The notes: a model not told the origin generated them from the letters alone. A stretch of DNA of 64,000 bases from Granulosicoccus sp036478565 (GCA_965224525.1 OZ245050.1:3348001-3412000); one strand, 5' to 3'; counted from the stretch's first letter, positions 17,544-26,221 are shown. Made by a program: numbers and translations.

Positions 17544-17926
17544 GTGTACGCCCGGCATGGGCATGAACTAATGAGGTGAAAATCCTCTGTAGGTATATCA
17601 CCGTCTATTGGGTCCAGCTATGGGTCCATTAGATGACAACTACTAGCGAATGGCAAGGGGCAACCCGCGAGGGGTGTTCTGGAGGAAGCCGCTAGCAAAA
17701 CTGCGAGCTGATGAACAAGAACATCATATGAGGCGTAGATCCGAGGCGAGTTGGCACAAGACGACGAAGCCGCGTGATGTAAGGATCACCGTAAATGATG
17801 CAGTTGTGCAGGGAAAGTTCATGTTCTTATCCGGGGAGATCTGTTTAACGTGCGATCGGTAGGAGACCAGTAAGGCACCTGGTTGAACAAGCCTTGGCTC
17901 TTTGGAGTGCCATCGACCAAAGAGAG
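17544..17926 (+). mobile_element. 5' fragment of a group II intron (class C-attC type)
   Basis: The sequence begins GTGTACGCCCGGCATGGGC, like the 5' ends of bacterial class C introns that insert in attC stems. It continues with structured, gene-free sequence (paired elements such as GAGGTGAAAATCCTC, AGGGGCAACCCGCGAGGGG) typical of intron domain I. It is cut by the left end of IS21 at 17927; the reverse transcriptase gene and 3' domains are not found on the far side. Identification is from pattern memory and position and should be confirmed by an RNA family search. Confidence 0.55.
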
Positions 17927-18153
17927 TGCATATTCCGGCTCAACGTGAACAGTCATTCTGGCGGAACGTGAACACTGATTCCGGTCCAACGTGAACACTC
18001 ATTCCGGTTTGAACGTGAACACTTTTACCGATTTTCCGGAATAGCTGTTCACGTTGCCAGAACAGGTGTTCACGTTCAACCCGGAATCCTCTCTAACGTA
18101 TTGATCTTTCAACCTCTTTGGGTAATCGTCCCTCGTTTTTTCGAGAACAAACG

Positions 18154-19701
18154 ATGCCCGCCCCGAGGATTTCAATGCGTCACATCAAAGATGTACTCCG
18201 TTTACGTTTTCACGCCGGGCTGTCCATCCGACAAATCCGGGCCAGCACGGGCCTCAGTGTCGGTGCCATTCAGAAGTTGCTCAAGGAGTCCGAGCGGTTG
18301 GGTATAGGCTGGCCGTTGCCACCAGAACTCGATGAAGCCGAGCTTGAGCGCACGCTTTATCCCTCAAGCACACCGGCGATTAGTCGACGTTTCGAACAGC
18401 CCGACTGGCCTACAGCCCATCTGGAACTCAAGCGCAAGGGCATGACCAAGCAGCTGCTGTGGGAAGAGTATCGACAGGCTAATCCCGAGCGCGGCTATAG
18501 CTATTCGCAGTACTGCGAGCGTTACCGTCAATGGGTCAAGAAACAACGCCGCTCAATGCGCCAGACACATCGGGCGGGTGAAAAAGCGTTCATTGATTAT
18601 GCCGGTACCACCATACCCATTGTTGACAATCGCACCGGCGAAATTATGTTCGAGGCTGCTATTTTTGTCGCGGTTCTTGGTGCCAGTAACTACACCTATG
18701 CAGAAGCAACTCGATCCCAAAAGCTGCCTGATTGGCTGCAGAGTCACGTTCGGTTGTTTGACTTTCTAGGAGGAGTCACCGAGGCCGTGGTACCCGATAA
18801 CCTACGCAGTGCTGTCAGCAAAGCTTGTCGCTATGATCCGGACACCAACCCCAGCTACCAGCAATTAGCGGAGCATTACGCGGTGGCGGTGCTACCGGCT
18901 CGACCCTATAAACCGAAGGATAAATCAAAAGCCGAAAACGGCGTTTTGGTTGTTCTGCGTTGGATCATCATGCGGCTGCGACACCATACCTTCTTCTCTC
19001 TTGCCGAGCTTAATCAATGTATCCGTGAGTTACTCGTTGATCTTAACACTCGTGCATTCAAGCAGCTACCTGGAAACAGGAAGGAGGCGTTCGAGCGATT
19101 AGACAAACCGGCATTGCGTGCTCTGCCACGTCAACCCTACCAGTACGTTGACATCAAGAAGGTCAAGGTCAATATCGACTATCACGTTCAATACAACGAT
19201 CACCACTACTCCGTTCCACATCAGTACGTTGGAGAGAAGCTGGAGGTGCATGCCGGGGATGAAACTCTGCACATCTACTTCCGCGGCAATTTGGTTGCAA
19301 CACACTTGAAAAGCAGTGGTTTTGGCCAAACGACCGAAGCGGCACATATGCCAGAGCGTCATGCAAAACATCAGCAATGGACGCCGGCCAGACTCCTGGG
19401 TTGGGCAGCGAAGATAGGGCCCGATACCCGTCAGTGGGTGGATGCTCAGCTGACAGCTAAAGCGCATCCAGAACAAGCCTACCGTATTTGTCTTGGCTTG
19501 CTAAATCTGAGCAAGGACTATCCGACTTGCCGCCTCAACGATGCCTGCCGCCTGGCCAATGCAGAGGGGCTGATGCGGATCAAACAAATCAAGTCGGTAC
19601 TGAAAAGCAATCGGGATCGGTTGCAAACACAGCTTGATCTAACCAGCAATCTTCCCCAATCCCACGAGAACGTTCGTGGTTCCGGCAGCTTCAACCAATA
19701 A
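18154..19701 (+). CDS. istA: IS21 transposase IstA
   Basis: This is the IS21 transposase of 515 residues from the ATG at 18154. It has an N-terminal helix-turn-helix (RLRFHAGLSIRQIRASTGLS), a DDE core with FIDYAGTTIPI, VVPDNLRSAV and KDKSKAENGV, and a C-terminal beta-rich domain (VDIKKVKVNIDYHVQYNDHH). I chose the start giving MPAPRISMRHIKDVLRL; an in-frame ATG 12 codons upstream adds residues not typical of the family. The istB start lies 20 bases after the stop. Confidence 0.95.
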   Translation: MPAPRISMRHIKDVLRLRFHAGLSIRQIRASTGLSVGAIQKLLKESERLGIGWPLPPELDEAELERTLYPSSTPAISRRFEQPDWPTAHLELKRKGMTKQLLWEEYRQANPERGYSYSQYCERYRQWVKKQRRSMRQTHRAGEKAFIDYAGTTIPIVDNRTGEIMFEAAIFVAVLGASNYTYAEATRSQKLPDWLQSHVRLFDFLGGVTEAVVPDNLRSAVSKACRYDPDTNPSYQQLAEHYAVAVLPARPYKPKDKSKAENGVLVVLRWIIMRLRHHTFFSLAELNQCIRELLVDLNTRAFKQLPGNRKEAFERLDKPALRALPRQPYQYVDIKKVKVNIDYHVQYNDHHYSVPHQYVGEKLEVHAGDETLHIYFRGNLVATHLKSSGFGQTTEAAHMPERHAKHQQWTPARLLGWAAKIGPDTRQWVDAQLTAKAHPEQAYRICLGLLNLSKDYPTCRLNDACRLANAEGLMRIKQIKSVLKSNRDRLQTQLDLTSNLPQSHENVRGSGSFNQ

Positions 19702-19720
19702 ACCCAAAGAGATCCCTATC

Positions 19721-20476
19721 ATGAGTGCACAAACACTGAACCGCCTACGCGAACTGAAGTTGTCCGGTATGGCCACAGCCCTGGAACATCAACAACAGCA
19801 AGTGTCTGCCTTTGAAGCTCTGGCGTTCACGCAACGCCTCGACCTGTTGCTTGAACGCGAGCAGATACTGCGAGAGAACCGCAAACAAGATCGATTGATA
19901 CAACAAGCACAATTTAAACTGCAGGCCACGGTACAGCAGATTGATTACGGTCATGGTCGCAACATCAAGAAGGATGTGGTGGCCAGATTGGCGCAGTGCG
20001 ACTGGATCGAGCGTCACCAGAATCTGCTGCTCACCGGTCCCTGCGGCAGCGGCAAAACCTATCTGGCCTGCGCTGTCGGTCACGCGGCGTGTTTACGCGA
20101 CTATCGAGTGCGTTACTTCCGAATGTCACGGCTGTTCCTGGAGCTCACTCAAGCCAAAGCCGACGGTAGCTACGCCAAGCTGCTCAAGCAGCTGTCCCGG
20201 CTTAGCGTTCTCATATTGGACGACTGGGCGCTTGAGCCACTACAACCATCACACCGGTACGATCTGATGGAAATTCTTGACGACCGCCACGGCTGCAGCT
20301 CCACGGTCGTCATCAGCCAGTTGCCCACCGATCAGTGGTACGACAGCATTGGTGAAAACACATTGGCCGACGCCATTCTGGACCGACTCATGCACAACGC
20401 CCACGCCCTGAAGCTCACCGGCGAATCGATGCGCAAAGTGCTGGGCCAGTTGACGGAAGGTGAACACTTGCAGTAA
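19721..20476 (+). CDS. istB: IS21 helper ATPase IstB
   Basis: This is the AAA+ ATPase that helps IstA select target DNA (251 residues). The Walker A motif is GPCGSGKTYLA and the Walker B region is SVLILDDWALEPL. The start at 19721 gives MSAQTLNRLRELKLSGMA, the standard IstB N-terminus. The C-terminus (DRLMHNAHALKLTGESMRK) is complete. Confidence 0.95.
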   Translation: MSAQTLNRLRELKLSGMATALEHQQQQVSAFEALAFTQRLDLLLEREQILRENRKQDRLIQQAQFKLQATVQQIDYGHGRNIKKDVVARLAQCDWIERHQNLLLTGPCGSGKTYLACAVGHAACLRDYRVRYFRMSRLFLELTQAKADGSYAKLLKQLSRLSVLILDDWALEPLQPSHRYDLMEILDDRHGCSSTVVISQLPTDQWYDSIGENTLADAILDRLMHNAHALKLTGESMRKVLGQLTEGEHLQ

Positions 20477-20504
20477 AAAGACGACTCGCCGATGCGTTGG
20501 CCTG

Positions 20505-21011
20505 TCAGGTGTTCACGTTCGGCCGGAATAGGTGTTCACAATCACCGGAATACGCACAATCACTGGGATTGATGAACGCACAAACTTTTGATGCAAATGC
20601 AAAACCCGATTGAGGCAAGTTCGTAATAATCGATAACGCCTCAGAGTAGTTGTTATTGTTTATTTCAACAGTAGCATCTCTAACTATAGCCGCTGCGTGG
20701 TTATCTCCGAGTTCATTGATTCCGTTCCTGGCCATTGTATACCGAGCCCATGCTCGATTTTCTCTTACAATATTGTCCGCGCCAGCATAGAATCCCCAAA
20801 ATATTATAGTTAAATATCCATTCACTACGTCTTCATCCAGAGCTGAAAGCAACATGTCGTTAATTACATTTTGATGCAAAAGGTAGGACTCTAAAACATC
20901 AGCCCCTCCTTCTCCTGCTGCCACGACGGTGGGATATGAGTAGTTATTTCGATTAACCGATAATTCATCGTTCGGAATTCCTTCAAACATATATTGCTCG
21001 CAAAACTGCAT
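20505..21011 (-). CDS. Hypothetical protein, 3' end replaced by IS21
   Basis: I do not recognise the family with certainty. The product (168 residues) is AT-rich in codon use compared with the surrounding IS genes. Its visible end, GFAFASKVCAFINPSDCAY, resembles the helical region that normally continues as YDS in small cassette proteins of the OGG-like glycosylase type, but this is a weak impression. From SGDCEHLF onward the frame is IS21 terminal sequence, so the original gene was cut by the insertion and its 3' part is missing. No ribosome site is clear. It lies in the cassette-array region. Confidence 0.55.
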   Translation of the reverse strand: MQFCEQYMFEGIPNDELSVNRNNYSYPTVVAAGEGGADVLESYLLHQNVINDMLLSALDEDVVNGYLTIIFWGFYAGADNIVRENRAWARYTMARNGINELGDNHAAAIVRDATVEINNNNYSEALSIITNLPQSGFAFASKVCAFINPSDCAYSGDCEHLFRPNVNT

Positions 21012-21145
21012 GTATCGGCAACAATGCGCTTGAGTCTTAAAATTATTTATTTAGTTGTGAACTTAGCCACAACTCAAGAGTTCAGAGGATCACCTATGAA
21101 TTCAAACAAGTGCTTAGAGTCCATTTTTTCTGTAACTGGAAATTT

Positions 21146-21416
21146 CATCATCGCTAAGTAATTACTATTCTTTCCTGGCCATTTTCGCTCTGCCAGACAC
21201 ATACCCGATATTGGTCGAACTAAGGATCTTTGATTGTAATTCACTGAGCGACTAATCTGTATTCCATCATCGAACGGTTTAGATAAATAAGCCGGGTATA
21301 ATCATATATAATGCCCGGAACAGAGCACCACTGACACACGTAGAGTAATTACTATCCATTGTTCGAAGTAATAGTTCTTATCTTGCTTGAAGCGATTATT
21401 TCCTATTGGAGATAAC
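21146..21416. repeat. Diverged ~270-base repeat, copy B
   Basis: This is the partner of 13437-13712, in the same orientation, ending at ATTGGAGATAAC where copy A ends ATTGGAGACAAC and enters an attC-like site. Here no attC-like sequence follows. A minus-strand frame without ATG runs through much of it (ending FEFIGDPLNS), which could be a gene remnant. The rest of 20557-21145 holds the truncated hypothetical gene and no other feature I can support. Confidence 0.55.
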
Positions 21417-21417
21417 A

Positions 21418-21708
21418 TCATCTTAGACCGAAGCCACAATACCCGGTAACTCCCATACACTGATGTATTGCAGCAACCGCTGAATCCGCATAGTATGCTT
21501 TAAAGTCGTTAAACGTGAGCATGATGCCCCGTTCGCACAATATGGAAACCATGCCCGATGACACTGCGTGCGCTCCCAACGCCCCTGCACCAAGACTCCA
21601 TGTACTGCGGATATTATCGCTTGTTTTGAAACGATAGGTCGCAAAAAAAGATGTAAAAGGCAGCAGTTTGGCCAACGTATTGACGCTATGCGGAATCTTT
21701 ACTACCAA
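21418..21708 (-). CDS. Possible small hypothetical gene or gene fragment
   Basis: This is an open frame of 96 codons with a TTG start and no ATG, encoding a Gly/Ala/Ser-rich segment (STWSLGAGALGAHAVSSGMV) and ending YCGFGLR. I do not recognise it. A stop lies only a few codons upstream of the TTG, and no ribosome site is clear. It fills the gap between repeat copy B and the end of the M48 gene. It may be the C-terminal part of a lost gene or chance. Confidence 0.25.
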   Translation of the reverse strand: MVVKIPHSVNTLAKLLPFTSFFATYRFKTSDNIRSTWSLGAGALGAHAVSSGMVSILCERGIMLTFNDFKAYYADSAVAAIHQCMGVTGYCGFGLR

Positions 21709-21745
21709 CTTTCGCGCTGCCCGTCATCCATGAGAGTATTAAGCC

Positions 21746-22600
21746 TCAGCGCTTGTACAGCGGCATGACTTTAGCCGCATATTTGGTCAAATCAGCAATA
21801 CGAGTCTTTGCCGACGGGTGAGTCGATAGAAATTCCGGCCCACTCTTGCCGCCGCTCGCCTTTGCCATTTTCTGCCAGACCTTGATTGCTGCTCGCGGGT
21901 CGTAGCCTGCTCGTGCTGCCAGCTCTACACCCATACGATCTGCTTCGGTTTCATGCAAACGACTGTGAGTTAAACCAAAGGCGGTGTTGTAGGCGATACT
22001 GGCTGCCTGTTGGCTAGCGGAACCCAACCCGGCCAATGCACCACCAATACCGATGATCAGGCTTGATGTTGCTTGCTCCGATGCGCGTTCACGAGAATGC
22101 TCGCGCAAGGCATGCGCTATTTCATGCCCCATGATGGCCGCGATTTCTGCATCCGTCAGTTTAAGCTTGGTGATGATGCCGCTGTAGAAGGCAATCTTGC
22201 CACCCGGCATGGCCCAGGCATTGAGCCGCTCTGAGGTAATGACGTTAACCTGCCAGTCCCACTTGGCTGCATCTGGTCGGAATACCTTTGCTTGCGGTAT
22301 GAGTCGCTTGGCTATGGTTCGCACCTTTTTTGTGAGTGCGGCATTGGTATTCAGTGTGCCGGCCTTTTTCTCTTTTGCGAGTACTTGTGCATAGGCTTGC
22401 ACAGCGCCTTCATTCAATTGTTTTTCCGTTACCAGGGGCGACATTTTCTGCTTGCGATCGATACCGATCAGCCCCGGCTGTGTGGTCTGTACAGTTGAAC
22501 AGGCAGTCAACACGGCCGCCAGCAGTAACGCGGTGATGCGCCGAATAACAGAGGCGGCCTGATGTTGCCGCCGGCTTGAAGTAAACCTCAAAAAAGTCAT
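21746..22600 (-). CDS. M48-family metallopeptidase, putative lipoprotein
   Basis: This is a zinc peptidase of the M48 family (LoiP/YcaL-like), likely involved in envelope protein quality control. The 284-residue product has a signal segment ending in a lipobox (VLTACS), the catalytic HEIAH motif (MGHEIAHALREHS) and the downstream zinc ligand region HETEADRMGVELAARAGYD. I use the ATG giving MTFLRFTSS because the decayed copy at 4383-4965 aligns from exactly that residue (MTIIRIQS); an in-frame GTG 15 codons upstream is possible. It is divergent from the aminotransferase gene, 229 bases away. Confidence 0.9.
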   Translation of the reverse strand: MTFLRFTSSRRQHQAASVIRRITALLLAAVLTACSTVQTTQPGLIGIDRKQKMSPLVTEKQLNEGAVQAYAQVLAKEKKAGTLNTNAALTKKVRTIAKRLIPQAKVFRPDAAKWDWQVNVITSERLNAWAMPGGKIAFYSGIITKLKLTDAEIAAIMGHEIAHALREHSRERASEQATSSLIIGIGGALAGLGSASQQAASIAYNTAFGLTHSRLHETEADRMGVELAARAGYDPRAAIKVWQKMAKASGGKSGPEFLSTHPSAKTRIADLTKYAAKVMPLYKR

Positions 22601-22829
22601 GATGTCGTCCGGGTTGCTGCCTCGAGAATCTTTCTGTCGATTCACGGGCCTTTCTAGTTTGTCCGGGCAACAGTGTACTTCGTCATATGAATGTGTGCTG
22701 AACGAAGTGGCACGGCGAGCCGTTCTTGCGCCACTGACTGCAGCCCGTTTCTGAGGCTAACAGGCAGCCGTCCCAGAGTTTTCCGTTTATCATTGATACT
22801 CCGGCAAACACTCGCACAGGCCCGACCTT

Positions 22830-23930
22830 ATGCCCATCCCTTTTACCCCACTGGTCAAATCACTGCCTTCCACAGTCCCGTTTGTCGGCCCCGAAACTCT
22901 GGAGCGTCTGCGCGGCAGTCCGTTCAAGGCGCGCATTGGTGCCAATGAAAGCGCGTTCGGCATGTCACAACTCGCAGCCAATGCCATGCGAGCCGCCATC
23001 GAGAACGATGAGTGCGCCTGGTACGCCGACCCGGAGAGTTTTGAGCTTCGTACACTTTTGGCCGAAAAGCATAGCGTTCAGCCCGATGAAATCTGCGTCG
23101 ATGCAGGTATCGATACCCTGCTTGGCCTGGCGGTACGTATGCTGGTTGAACCCGGCTCACAGGTGGTGACTTCACTCGGCGCTTACCCAACTTTCAACTA
23201 TCACGTCAGCGGTTATGGTGGCGTACTGAAAACAGTACCCTATCGTGATAATCATGAAGATGCCGAAACCCTGCTGGCAGCAGCGCATGAGCACTCAGCG
23301 CGCATGTTGTATCTGTCCAACCCGGACAACCCCATGGGAACACAACTGCCGGGTGATGCTATCAATACTCTGATAAATAGCTTGCCAGCTGACTGCATCT
23401 TTATACTCGACGAAGCCTATATCGATTTTTCAGCCAATCCGGATGCACCGGCCATTGACACCAGCAACAATCAAGTGATGCGTTTCCGCACATTCTCAAA
23501 AGCATACGGATTGGCAGGCATGCGAATTGGCTACGTTATCGCTCATCGAGATTTGATTACGGGCTTTAACAAGATTCGTAATCATTTTGGCCTCAACCGG
23601 CTGGCTCAGATCGCCGCGGCTGCTTCTTTGCAGGACGCAGGTTTTTTGACCGAAATTCAACAGCGTGTGGCGGAGGGGCGTGAACATATCTACACTTTGG
23701 CGCGCGCGCATAATCTGTCGTTCGTCGAATCTTCTACCAATTTCGTCGCTGTCGATATGGGTTCGACAGAGGCTGCCAACAAAATGCTTGAGGAATTGAA
23801 CGCTGCCGGTATATTTATCCGCAAACCATCTGTTCCCCCGCTCGATCGCTACTTGCGGGTCGGCGTCGGTACCGAACGCGAACATCAGGTTTTCTCCGAT
23901 ACCTTCAGCGCTCTCATATCACGGATTTGA
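22830..23930 (+). CDS. PLP-dependent aminotransferase, histidinol-phosphate aminotransferase-like
   Basis: This is a fold-type I class II aminotransferase of 366 residues. Visible motifs are the substrate/PLP region NPDNPMGTQLPG, the aspartate that contacts the pyridine ring (FILDEAYIDFS), the PLP lysine in TFSKAYGLAGMRIGY, and the C-terminal arginine motif LRVGVGTERE. It resembles HisC, but no histidine biosynthesis gene is near, so another amino acid substrate is possible. A decayed copy of its middle is found at 6113-6319. pdxH, which makes the PLP cofactor, follows 115 bases downstream. Confidence 0.88.
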   Translation: MPIPFTPLVKSLPSTVPFVGPETLERLRGSPFKARIGANESAFGMSQLAANAMRAAIENDECAWYADPESFELRTLLAEKHSVQPDEICVDAGIDTLLGLAVRMLVEPGSQVVTSLGAYPTFNYHVSGYGGVLKTVPYRDNHEDAETLLAAAHEHSARMLYLSNPDNPMGTQLPGDAINTLINSLPADCIFILDEAYIDFSANPDAPAIDTSNNQVMRFRTFSKAYGLAGMRIGYVIAHRDLITGFNKIRNHFGLNRLAQIAAAASLQDAGFLTEIQQRVAEGREHIYTLARAHNLSFVESSTNFVAVDMGSTEAANKMLEELNAAGIFIRKPSVPPLDRYLRVGVGTEREHQVFSDTFSALISRI

Positions 23931-23955
23931 GGCTGACATAGCCTGTAACAAATAA

Positions 23956-23984
23956 GGCAACCTGCAGAGTTGCCAGTTAGTTTT
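23956..23984 (+). terminator. Weak hairpin after the aminotransferase gene
   Basis: GGCAAC and GTTGCC form a 6-base-pair stem (23956-23974) with a 7-base loop, followed by AGTTAGTTTT. The T-run is short and offset, so termination may be partial. It lies 26 bases past the aminotransferase stop and 62 bases before pdxH. Confidence 0.4.
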
Positions 23985-24045
23985 CGAGCGCATATCATCA
24001 GGTCTGTTTTGCCAAATACTTCTCGAATCAGAAAACGCGCTATTC

Positions 24046-24684
24046 ATGGATATCCAATCTCTGCGAAAAGAATATACCCGCTCTGGGTTGAGCCGAAACT
24101 CCCTGGACCCCGATCCGTTCAAACAGTTTGACACCTGGTTCAAACAAGCACTCGATGCCTCAATCCCCGAGCCGAATGCCATGACGCTGGCAACCGTTGC
24201 AGCAAACGACACACCGTCTATCCGCACGGTCCTGTTAAAGGTTTATGACCAGAACGGGTTGGTGTTCTTCACCAACTACCAAAGCAAGAAAGCCCGGGAC
24301 ATTGCTCAGAACCCCAATGTGGCGCTGCACTTTTCCTGGCTTGAGTTTGAAAGACAGCTCAGAGTCACTGGCAAGGCGGTTAAGGTCCCGGTGGCAGAAT
24401 CCATAAAATACTTTGCGTCACGCCCCAAAGGCAGTCAGTTGGGCGCATGGATTTCCGAACAAAGTAGTGTGATTTCCTCACGCAACCTTCTCGAAATTCA
24501 GTTTGCCAAAATCAAGGAAAAATTTGCCGCAGGTGTTGTCCCCATCCCGGATTTCTGGGGCGGCTATCGTGTAGTCCCAGACAGCTTCGAATTCTGGCAA
24601 GGCCGTGCAAGCCGACTGCATGACAGGCTGGAATACCGTTTACAGGAAGATGGCCGGTGGTTACTTCAGCGACTCGCACCCTGA
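24046..24684 (+). CDS. pdxH: Pyridoxamine 5'-phosphate oxidase
   Basis: This FMN enzyme oxidises pyridoxamine or pyridoxine 5'-phosphate to PLP in the cytoplasm. The 212 residues are full length and include MTLATVAANDTPSIRTVLLK (FMN site), TNYQSKKARDIAQNP and the C-terminal signature EFWQGRASRLHDRLEY. The gene lies just before lspA, whose start is 26 bases beyond its stop. Its neighbour, a PLP-dependent aminotransferase, is a functional match but probably separately transcribed. Confidence 0.96.
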   Translation: MDIQSLRKEYTRSGLSRNSLDPDPFKQFDTWFKQALDASIPEPNAMTLATVAANDTPSIRTVLLKVYDQNGLVFFTNYQSKKARDIAQNPNVALHFSWLEFERQLRVTGKAVKVPVAESIKYFASRPKGSQLGAWISEQSSVISSRNLLEIQFAKIKEKFAAGVVPIPDFWGGYRVVPDSFEFWQGRASRLHDRLEYRLQEDGRWLLQRLAP

Positions 24685-24709
24685 TTTCCGCGCAAAGGAA
24701 CGCATAACC

Positions 24710-25210
24710 ATGCATATAGCCAAACGCATTACGCTGATCATAGTTGTATTGATTGCATGTGTCAGTTGCGACCAGGCGACCAAATCAATCGCAAGCTCTG
24801 TCCTTGCCAACACGGATACCCTGTCATTCTTGGGTGATACTGTTCGTTTTCAGTTGGCTCATAACCAGGGTGCATTTCTGGGTATGGGATCCTCCTTGCC
24901 AGAGACCTGGCGAAAAGCACTATTTCTGGTTGCTGCTGGCGGCATGTTGCTGGGTTTACTGGCATACCTGGTATTTTCCAGGGCGATATCCCGCCTTGAG
25001 ACAGTTGCACTGTCACTGGTTCTGGCAGGTGGTATCAGCAATTTGACAGACCGTGTCGTAAACGACGGCTACGTTGTTGATTTCCTGAACATTGGCCTCG
25101 GAGCAATAAGAACCGGCATCTTCAATGTAGCGGACATTGCCATCAGCGCAGGCGCACTGCTCATTCTGATGCGAGCGTTATTGGAAAAAAATGGCCAGAG
25201 CGCCGTTTGA
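24710..25210 (+). CDS. lspA: Lipoprotein signal peptidase (signal peptidase II) family
   Basis: This is an inner-membrane aspartic protease that removes signal peptides from prolipoproteins. The product from the ATG at 24710 has 166 residues and four hydrophobic segments. Conserved motifs are present: DQATKSIA, HNQGAFLG, the first catalytic aspartate in GGISNLTDRVVNDGYVVDF, and the second in FNVADIAIS. A longer in-frame start inside pdxH is rejected. It is slightly divergent from housekeeping LspA, so it may be a second copy. Confidence 0.88.
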   Translation: MHIAKRITLIIVVLIACVSCDQATKSIASSVLANTDTLSFLGDTVRFQLAHNQGAFLGMGSSLPETWRKALFLVAAGGMLLGLLAYLVFSRAISRLETVALSLVLAGGISNLTDRVVNDGYVVDFLNIGLGAIRTGIFNVADIAISAGALLILMRALLEKNGQSAV

Positions 25211-25366
25211 TGTCATTTCATTGAAGACACTATAAACAATGATATTTAATCACAACGCTTTCTGCGTCTGCGCAATATCGGCGATGGTGTAGAGCTGCAG
25301 CGCTTGATTCGCCGTACCACAAATTCTGGTAACTAAAATTCCGACCGCGCAGACTCCTGGTTCATA

Positions 25367-26221
25367 CTATCGAACCACCGTACAGATTTCATCCGACCAG
25401 GGTTCAACACCCTGACTTGCGAATAGTGTTGGCGGTGTCCGGGCAACTGATGCAACAGCTTGATTCACATTATCCAGCTTGCCAATAGCGAGATACAGCA
25501 AGTCACCATTGCGAGTCAGCTCACCGGTCACCTGCACAGACTCAGCAGCAATATTAGTCAGTTGTTCCGCAGCACTTGATCCATCGCTACTGGTTAGCAT
25601 GTAGCCAAATTTTCGCTGCTGCCTGTCCTTGACCACCAGCATCGGTGGCACACCGCCTAGCAAACAAACCTCGGCGCACGCCCTGTGTACCGGCCCGCCT
25701 CCCGGATTCATCACACCCAGAAAACACTTGGAGCCAACAACCTCACCAACCAGCGTAACCGTACCCAGTGACTCGGCATTACCCGGCATAGCCGGATCGG
25801 CAACATCAGCCGCAGTATCCAGCGGCGTAACCGCAGTCTCATCAGCCAGCTCCAGCATCAGCCAGCCGCCACGTGACACCGAAAATCCGCGTACTGAAAC
25901 CATCGTATTTGCATGCTTTTCGGCAACGACATCCGCCGAGTGCTTACCCACCATCACCATCAATACGGATTGCGCTTGTCCATTTTCAGCCTCTGCGGAA
26001 CGATGCAACACAGGATAGGGGTCGACCGTCAGAAAACCCTCAATGGTAACTTCCTCACTGGTATCCCAGACTCCCTGACCATCCACCTGCTGCAGGCTTG
26101 CCACGGTAAACGCAAACAGCGCAGAACCCGCAAACAGCAGCATTGTCAGTACCACTTGAAACCGCTTCAGTGAACCAGGCATGGCTTTATAGCCTGTAAA
26201 AAAGGAGTCGCCACGCCTCAT
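25367..26221 (-). CDS. Membrane-anchored protein of unknown function in the Rieske/ferric-reductase operon
   Basis: I do not know the function. The 284-residue product has one N-terminal transmembrane segment (about residues 21-40, VVLTMLLFAGSALFAFTVAS), with most of the chain probably periplasmic. The central region holds a Cys/His-rich motif, GSKCFLGVMNPGGGP then HRACAEVCLLGG, which could bind a metal or heme. Its start overlaps the stop of the ferric-reductase/Rieske gene (ATGA), so the two are made together and probably act together in electron transfer. It is the last gene of a four-gene unit. Confidence 0.75.
   Translation of the reverse strand: MRRGDSFFTGYKAMPGSLKRFQVVLTMLLFAGSALFAFTVASLQQVDGQGVWDTSEEVTIEGFLTVDPYPVLHRSAEAENGQAQSVLMVMVGKHSADVVAEKHANTMVSVRGFSVSRGGWLMLELADETAVTPLDTAADVADPAMPGNAESLGTVTLVGEVVGSKCFLGVMNPGGGPVHRACAEVCLLGGVPPMLVVKDRQQRKFGYMLTSSDGSSAAEQLTNIAAESVQVTGELTRNGDLLYLAIGKLDNVNQAVASVARTPPTLFASQGVEPWSDEICTVVR

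Larger units (their letters stand above)
17927..20556 (+). mobile_element. IS21-family element
   Basis: The ends TGCATATTCCGG (17927) and CCGGAATACGCA (ending 20556) are inverted with one mismatch. The left end carries four direct repeats of AACGTGAACA at 17942, 17965, 17988 and 18012, and inverted copies at about 18048 and 18068; the right end has two (20511 and 20534). These are the multiple transposase-binding sites typical of IS21. Both istA and istB are intact. I find no target duplication (flanks AAAGAGAG and CAATCACT), suggesting deletion or recombination beside the element. Confidence 0.92.

Noticed and set aside
17942..18080. Regularly spaced AACGTGAACA repeats, considered as a CRISPR array or plasmid iterons
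   Set aside because: Spacing is 23-24 bases with inverted copies beyond, the same motif recurs at the other end, and both lie at the termini of an IS21 element: transposase-binding sites.
22830..23930. Naming this gene hisC
   Set aside because: The motifs fit the wider class II aminotransferase group and no histidine genes are near, so the symbol is withheld.
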